Origin: Bacteroidota bacterium
GTDB lineage: Bacteria > Bacteroidota > Bacteroidia > NORP154
Length of the DNA stretch: 21,814 nt
Reading direction: 5' to 3'
NCBI GenBank assembly: GCA_002401055.1
Contig: NVRZ01000032.1
Coordinates: 1 to 21,814 of the forward strand
Shown here: piece after piece, positions 17,180 through 21,814 of the stretch
Numbering within the stretch: position 1 is the first letter of the stretch
Layout of the letters: each line of letters starts with the position of its first letter
Program-made: the position numbers and the translations under genes
Notes under the pieces: generated by a model
Seen by the model: the letters and a program-made list of their open reading frames with translations, nothing else
Told to the model about the DNA's origin: nothing
The model's database searches: none

Positions 17180-17218
17180 ATGCATGTCATCTTGGGATGA
17201 AGGATGTCTATTTTATTA

Positions 17219-17226
17219 TAAATTTG
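17219..17226 (+). promoter_or_regulatory. Putative Bacteroidota -7 promoter element upstream of pdhA
   Basis: TAAATTTG matches TAnnTTTG exactly and ends 23 nt before the pdhA ATG. A TTG at 17192-17194 is a possible -33 element, with 24 nt between them, slightly long. It suggests pdhA-pdhC has its own promoter. Confidence 0.42.
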
Positions 17227-17249
17227 CATATAACACGGTGAAAAACTAA

Positions 17250-18269
17250 ATGCCAAAAACAATAACAAAAAAGGAACTTAAGCCAAAACACTCTCAGAAA
17301 ACTTACGTAGAGTGGTTTCGGTTGATGCACCTTATCCGCAAGTTTGAGGAAAAGGCGGGGCAACTATATATTCAGCAAAAAATACGGGGGTTTTGTCATC
17401 TTTATATCGGTCAGGAAGCATTGGTTGCAGGTTGCATTTCTGCGATTAACAAATCTGACAACCTTATTACCGCCTACAGAGATCATGCCCATCCTCTTGG
17501 AAAGGGCATGCATCCGAAATACGTAATGGCTGAGCTATATGGAAAAGCAACAGGGTCTACCAAGGGAAAGGGTGGCTCGATGCATATTTTTGATGTTAAG
17601 AACAGACTCTTCGGTGGCCATGCAATTGTAGGTGCGCAGATCCCGATGGGTGCTGGTATCGCCTTTGCAGAAAAATATAAGAAGACCAAAGCAGTAACCC
17701 TCTGTTTTATGGGTGATGGCGCGGTTAGACAGGGAGCATTGCACGAAACGTTTAATATGGCGATGACCTGGAAGCTGCCGGTTATTTTTGTGATCGAAAA
17801 CAACAACTATGCCATGGGCACATCTGTGGAGAGAACATCAAATGTTACGGATCTATATAAGCTCGGAGCTGCCTATGATATGCCATCGTTTCCAGTTGAC
17901 GGAATGCGATGCGAAAGTGTACATGACTCAGTAATCGAAGCCGCGAAAAGAGCGCGTAGTGGAGAGGGACCAACACTGTTGGAAATGGTTACTTACAGAT
18001 ACAAGGGACATTCAATGTCAGACCCAGCCAGCTATCGTACAAAAGAGGAGGTTGAAGAATACAAGGCCCGCGACTGCATAGAACATGTTTTGTCGGTTAT
18101 CAAGAAAAATAAGTTTGCCAATGCGAAAGAGCTGGATATGATCCGAAAAAAAGTAAAAGCAGAAATAGACGAAGCGGTCACATTTGCTGAAGAATCACCC
18201 TATCCTGATCTCGATGAGCTTTACATAGATGTGTACTCTCAGAAAGATTACCCATACATAATTGAATAA
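17250..18269 (+). CDS. pdhA: Pyruvate dehydrogenase E1 component, alpha subunit
   Basis: Thiamine-diphosphate-dependent subunit that, with E1-beta, decarboxylates pyruvate and acetylates the lipoyl group of E2. It is 339 residues, normal for a bacterial alpha subunit. The ThDP/Mg motif starts at GDGAVRQGA (Gly155) and closes with IENNNYAMG (Asn184-186). The YIQQKIRGFCHLYIGQEA region and the loop YRYKGHSMSDPASYRTKEE are characteristic of pyruvate rather than branched-chain enzymes. pdhC follows after 3 nt. No E1-beta gene is present here, so it must lie elsewhere. Confidence 0.95.
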   Translation: MPKTITKKELKPKHSQKTYVEWFRLMHLIRKFEEKAGQLYIQQKIRGFCHLYIGQEALVAGCISAINKSDNLITAYRDHAHPLGKGMHPKYVMAELYGKATGSTKGKGGSMHIFDVKNRLFGGHAIVGAQIPMGAGIAFAEKYKKTKAVTLCFMGDGAVRQGALHETFNMAMTWKLPVIFVIENNNYAMGTSVERTSNVTDLYKLGAAYDMPSFPVDGMRCESVHDSVIEAAKRARSGEGPTLLEMVTYRYKGHSMSDPASYRTKEEVEEYKARDCIEHVLSVIKKNKFANAKELDMIRKKVKAEIDEAVTFAEESPYPDLDELYIDVYSQKDYPYIIE

Positions 18270-18272
18270 ATC

Positions 18273-19532
18273 ATGGCGGAAGTAGTAAGAATGCCCAAGT
18301 TAAGTGATACCATGACCGATGGTGTAGTGGTAGAGTGGCACAAAAGAGTAGGCGACAAAGTAGATTCCGGTGATCTTTTGGCGGAAATTGAGACCGATAA
18401 GGCTACGATGGAGTTTGAGTCTTTTCAGGAGGGCGTTCTGCTTTATATTGGGGTAAAAAAAGGGCAGACTGCAGCGGTGGATTCAATATTGGCAATCCTT
18501 GGTAAAAAAGGCGAGAAAATTGACAAAATTCTCAAAGAAGAAAAAGCAAAGAGTCCCGTAAAGCCAGTTGAAGAAGAAGAGAAGAAAGAGGCTTCTGCAC
18601 CACCGCCTCCAGTTGCAGAGCCCGTTGATGCTGAAGCACCAGCTCCTGCCTCAGCACCCGTAACAGCTGCTGCTGCCGGTGACAGAATAAAAGCATCACC
18701 AATGGCCAAGAAGCTAGCGAACGATAAAGGCGTGAACATAGGGCTCATTAATGGAACAGGAGATGGAGGCAGGGTTACCAAAAAAGACATAGAGAACTAT
18801 ATACATTCTACTGTTGGAGGAAATTCAGTTGTCTCAGAAGAAAAGTTCACTGAAGTTGGCCTTTCCCAAATGCGAAAGACTATCGCCTCACGGCTTGCAG
18901 AAAGCAAATTTAGTGCGCCACACTTCTACCTCAAAATAGATATTGACATGGACCGTTGCATCGATGCGCGTACATCCATAAATGCCACTTCTAACGTCAA
19001 AATTTCTTATAACGACATTATTATTAAGGCAGCCGCAAGCGCCTTGAAGAAACATCCGGCCGTGAACTCATCTTGGTTGGGAGATCGAATCAGATATAAC
19101 GAGCACGTAAATATTGGCGTGGCAATTGCCGTTGAAGATGGACTTCTGGTACCAGTGGTACGATACGCTGATGGCAAGACTCTTACGCAAATTAATATAG
19201 AGGTGAAAGACTTTGCCGTAAAGGCGCGCGAAAAGAAGCTTCAACCTGAAGATTGGGCGGGTAACACATTTACGATCTCCAATCTGGGCATGATGGGTAT
19301 TGACGAATTTACAGCAATCATCAATACTCCTGATGCGTGCATCATGGCTATTGGCGGAATAAGAGAAACACCGGTGGTTAAAAACGGAGAAGTTGTTCCC
19401 GGAAATTTAATGTCAGTAACGCTGTCATGCGATCACAGAGTGGTGGACGGAGCAACCGGTGCCGAATTTCTGCAGACTTTTAAACACATGATGGAGAACC
19501 CTGTGCTTTTCCTTGGGGCAAGCTCTATTTAG
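18273..19532 (+). CDS. pdhC: Pyruvate dehydrogenase E2, dihydrolipoamide acetyltransferase
   Basis: Core subunit that passes the acetyl group from lipoate to CoA. It is 419 residues with one lipoyl domain (1-77, lipoylated Lys43 in ETDKATM) and a Pro/Ala/Glu-rich linker (about 93-137). The E1/E3-binding domain is at 138-176 (ASPMAKKLANDKGVNIG). The acetyltransferase domain is at about 190-419 and has the catalytic motif DHRVVDGATGAEF (His388, Asp392). Many relatives have more than one lipoyl domain; this one has a single copy. It is transcribed with pdhA. Confidence 0.95.
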   Translation: MAEVVRMPKLSDTMTDGVVVEWHKRVGDKVDSGDLLAEIETDKATMEFESFQEGVLLYIGVKKGQTAAVDSILAILGKKGEKIDKILKEEKAKSPVKPVEEEEKKEASAPPPPVAEPVDAEAPAPASAPVTAAAAGDRIKASPMAKKLANDKGVNIGLINGTGDGGRVTKKDIENYIHSTVGGNSVVSEEKFTEVGLSQMRKTIASRLAESKFSAPHFYLKIDIDMDRCIDARTSINATSNVKISYNDIIIKAAASALKKHPAVNSSWLGDRIRYNEHVNIGVAIAVEDGLLVPVVRYADGKTLTQINIEVKDFAVKAREKKLQPEDWAGNTFTISNLGMMGIDEFTAIINTPDACIMAIGGIRETPVVKNGEVVPGNLMSVTLSCDHRVVDGATGAEFLQTFKHMMENPVLFLGASSI

Positions 19533-19552
19533 TATTTTAATCTTCCTGGTAT

Positions 19553-19560
19553 TACATTTG
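19553..19560 (+). promoter_or_regulatory. Putative Bacteroidota -7 promoter element upstream of recG
   Basis: TACATTTG matches TAnnTTTG exactly and lies 46 nt before the recG ATG at 19607. I see no TTG at normal -33 spacing, so support is limited to the -7 match and its position in the only gap between pdhC and recG. Confidence 0.35.
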
Positions 19561-19566
19561 TTTGTT

Positions 19567-19578
19567 CGATAGCTATCG
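19567..19578. repeat. 12-bp perfect palindrome in the recG leader
   Basis: CGATAGCTATCG reads the same on both strands. It begins 6 nt after the TACATTTG element, about where transcription of recG would start. It could be a small operator or a dispersed intergenic repeat; it is too short and has no T-run for a terminator. Confidence 0.45.
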
Positions 19579-19606
19579 GACTGATTAACTCTTGGTTACC
19601 AATGCC

Positions 19607-21715
19607 ATGTCTGTACAATACCTAGATACTGATATTACATACCTCAAAGGTGTAGGGCCAAAGCGTGCTGATGTCTTGAACAAAGAATTGGGCGTCTTCA
19701 AATTTGGCGACCTGCTTTCAGTTTTTCCTTTTAGATACGTTGACAGAACAAAATTTTATAAAATACGCGACATTAAATCCGACTTGCCCTTTATCCAGCT
19801 TAAGGGAACAATAGTCTCGATTGAAACCTTAGGAAAGCCACGACAAAAACGACTAGTTGCTCTTTTTAAGGACGACACTGGAATGGTTGAGCTGGTCTGG
19901 TTTCGGGGTATAAGTTGGATTAGATCAGGATTAAGACCCAATACTGAGTACATCGTTTTTGGCCGGCCCAATGTGTACAAGGGAAAGGTCAACATACCTC
20001 ATCCTGAAATGGATCCAGCAAATGAAAAGAGTAGCACAACAGCATCGTCCTTACAAGCTGTATATCCTTCAACGGAAAAGTTGACGGCTAAAGGTTTGAA
20101 TAGTAAAGGAATTGGCAATTTGCTAAAGGAATTAATGTCGGGTATGCAAGAATCTTTCCCAGAACCTCTGTCAGATTCCATTCTAAAAACAGCCAGCTTA
20201 ACCAGCAAGAAAACCGCATTGATAAATATTCATTTCCCAAAAAATCCTGCGCAACTAAATAAGGCACAGTATCGCCTAAAATTTGAAGAGCTCTTTTTCA
20301 TTCAGTTAAGATTGCTCATGATGCGCGATTCTAAGAAGCGCAATATTAGAGGGTTCCCTTTCCTTAAGGTTGGTGAGCTTTTCAACAAGTTTTATAAGGA
20401 CGTCTTGCCCTTCGAATTAACGGGGGCACAAAAACGTGTAGTTAAAGAAATTAGAGACGACATTGGGTCCGGAAAACAGATGAATCGGCTTCTTCAAGGA
20501 GACGTGGGAAGTGGTAAAACGCTCGTCGCATTGATGTCCATGCTGATTGCATTAGACAATGATTACCAAGCCTGCATGATGGCACCCACAGAAATCCTGG
20601 CAAACCAACATTTCAAAACGATCAGTCAAATGATCGAACCACTAGGGATAAAAGTGGCGTTATTGACTGGCTCTACAAAGACCGCAAAGAGAAAAGAGCT
20701 ACATGCCGCTCTTGAATCAGGAGAAATAAATATTTTGCTCGGCACCCATGCCTTGATTGAAGACAAGGTAAAGTTTGGCAATCTGGGCATGGTGATAATA
20801 GATGAGCAACATAGATTTGGTGTGGCCCAACGCGCAAGGCTTTGGAAAAAGAGCAAAGGTAATCCACCCCATATTTTGATTATGACCGCAACTCCAATTC
20901 CCCGGACTCTGGCCATGACGCTTTATGGTGACCTCGATGTTTCAATAATTGACGAATTGCCGCCCGGGCGAAAAGACATAAAGACCATCCATCGGTACGA
21001 CTCCTCCAGGCTAAAGGTGTTTGGCTTTATGAAAGAGGAGATTAAAAAAGGGCGACAGATCTACGTGGTATATCCACTCATTCAAGAATCTGAAAAGCTC
21101 GACTACAAAGATCTCATGGATGGATATGAGAGCATTTCGCGAGAATTTCCTATACCAGAATATCAAATTAGTATCGTGCATGGCAAGATGAAATCTGATG
21201 TAAAAGAATTTGAAATGCAGCGCTTTGTGAGCGGCAAAACACAAATCATGGTAGCTACCAATGTAATAGAGGTGGGCGTTGACGTTGCAAATGCCACAGT
21301 TATGGTATTGGAAAGCGCAGAACGGTTTGGATTGTCACAACTGCATCAACTGCGTGGGCGGGTAGGCAGGGGTGCTGAACAATCCTATTGCATACTAATG
21401 ACAGATGGTAAGCTAACCGGCAATGGAAAACTGAGAATGGAAACGATGGTGCATACCAATGATGGCTTTGAAATTGCGGAGGTTGACATGAAATTGAGGG
21501 GACCGGGAGATTTGGAGGGAACCCAGCAAAGTGGCACGCTCGAGCTAAAGATAGCTGACATTGTACGAGATGGTCAAATTATTCAATATGCCCGAGAAAT
21601 AGCAACCAAAACACTGGAAAAAGACCCAATGTTAAAGTCTTCCTCAAACTCCCGGGTGGCCAATCATTTGGCGGCCCTTAATAAACACCACAAAGACTGG
21701 AGCCAGATTTCCTGA
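19607..21715 (+). CDS. recG: ATP-dependent DNA helicase RecG
   Basis: Branch-migration helicase that reverses stalled replication forks and processes Holliday junctions. From the ATG at 19607 it has 702 residues, normal for RecG. The N-terminal wedge/OB domain starts with the family signature ITYLKGVGPKRADVLNKELG. Helicase motifs are in order: Walker A GDVGSGKT (298-305), DEQH box (399-402), TATPIPRTLAMTLYGDLD, and the second RecA domain with VATNVIEVGVDVANA and the arginine-finger motif QLRGRVGRG. The ORF could begin at a TTG at 19592, but the ATG fits family starts. It has its own -7-like element and is probably transcribed alone or by read-through from pdhC. Confidence 0.96.
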   Translation: MSVQYLDTDITYLKGVGPKRADVLNKELGVFKFGDLLSVFPFRYVDRTKFYKIRDIKSDLPFIQLKGTIVSIETLGKPRQKRLVALFKDDTGMVELVWFRGISWIRSGLRPNTEYIVFGRPNVYKGKVNIPHPEMDPANEKSSTTASSLQAVYPSTEKLTAKGLNSKGIGNLLKELMSGMQESFPEPLSDSILKTASLTSKKTALINIHFPKNPAQLNKAQYRLKFEELFFIQLRLLMMRDSKKRNIRGFPFLKVGELFNKFYKDVLPFELTGAQKRVVKEIRDDIGSGKQMNRLLQGDVGSGKTLVALMSMLIALDNDYQACMMAPTEILANQHFKTISQMIEPLGIKVALLTGSTKTAKRKELHAALESGEINILLGTHALIEDKVKFGNLGMVIIDEQHRFGVAQRARLWKKSKGNPPHILIMTATPIPRTLAMTLYGDLDVSIIDELPPGRKDIKTIHRYDSSRLKVFGFMKEEIKKGRQIYVVYPLIQESEKLDYKDLMDGYESISREFPIPEYQISIVHGKMKSDVKEFEMQRFVSGKTQIMVATNVIEVGVDVANATVMVLESAERFGLSQLHQLRGRVGRGAEQSYCILMTDGKLTGNGKLRMETMVHTNDGFEIAEVDMKLRGPGDLEGTQQSGTLELKIADIVRDGQIIQYAREIATKTLEKDPMLKSSSNSRVANHLAALNKHHKDWSQIS

Positions 21716-21814
21716 TTCTCTATAGTTCTGAGCCTGCCAGGCGACAGACAAGCAAAGCGAAGAATTTTTCGATAATTAAAGTCCAGATTCTTTGTTTCGC
21801 TTTAAGCTCACTCA
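21716..21814. other. Right-edge stretch after recG
   Basis: 99 nt to the window end. It contains an 8-bp inverted repeat, AAAGCGAA (21754-21761) and TTCGCTTT (21796-21803), with a 34-nt spacer and no T-run in the right place, so it is not a clear terminator. A minus-strand frame is open from the edge to a TAG at 21722-21720 (...SELKAKQRIWTLIIEKFFALL..., about 30 codons). It might be the 3' end of a convergent gene, but it is too short to judge. Confidence 0.2.

Noticed and set aside
18443..18790. 115-codon minus-strand open frame inside pdhC
   Set aside because: Ala/Ser/Gly/Thr-rich shadow of the Pro/Ala/Glu linker of E2; no domain and no gene room.
21754..21803. Inverted repeat after recG as an intrinsic terminator
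   Set aside because: Arms of only 8 bp, a 34-nt spacer and no T-run after the second arm.

Overview
The window is chromosomal DNA of a member of the Bacteroidota. It carries the type IX secretion (T9SS) genes porU and porV, and two further proteins with T9SS C-terminal sorting domains. There is also a lipoprotein with a Bacteroidota-style acidic export signal, and three start regions have TAnnTTTG promoter elements. I cannot fix the order; a Cytophagales- or Flavobacteriales-like marine or soil organism is a guess. Coding density is very high and I see no rRNA, tRNA, CRISPR array or insertion sequence.

Layout. (1) 1-2202: an OmpA/SPOR-like cell-wall-binding protein (+), probably missing its 5' part at a junction near base 95-110, then a convergent secreted glucosaminidase with two LysM domains (-). 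(2) 2466-7795: porU (T9SS sortase, C25 family) and porV (outer-membrane shuttle barrel), both +. (3) 7860-8345: ispF (+). (4) 8314-16417: six minus-strand genes with junctions of 20 nt or less, read in the order lipoprotein, VTC-domain polyphosphate polymerase, DUF4956 membrane protein, T9SS cargo protein, T9SS-exported CotH-family kinase, DUF2490 outer-membrane protein. (5) 16685-21715: cdd, pdhA, pdhC and recG, all +.

The most interesting part is block 4. A cytoplasmic polyphosphate-synthesising domain (VTC) is overlapped by a multi-spanning membrane protein gene (DUF4956). This pair sits in one tightly coupled operon with a very large secreted protein-kinase-like protein (CotH) and with a Ser/Thr/Tyr-rich cargo protein whose stop codon overlaps the CotH start (ATGA). 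A lipoprotein with two CxxC-containing repeats and an outer-membrane barrel-like protein flank them. My working model (inference) is an envelope-spanning system. In it VTC/DUF4956 makes and moves polyphosphate across the inner membrane, and the CotH enzyme acts at the cell surface, possibly on its coupled neighbour. PorU and PorV, encoded about 4 kb away, would sort both cargo proteins.

The rest is housekeeping: isoprenoid synthesis (ispF), pyrimidine salvage (cdd), pyruvate dehydrogenase E1-alpha and E2 (the E1-beta and E3 genes are elsewhere) and DNA repair (recG). As I recall, porU-porV is followed closely by cdd-pdhA in Flavobacterium-type genomes. If so, the six-gene operon (with ispF) interrupts an old syntenic block.
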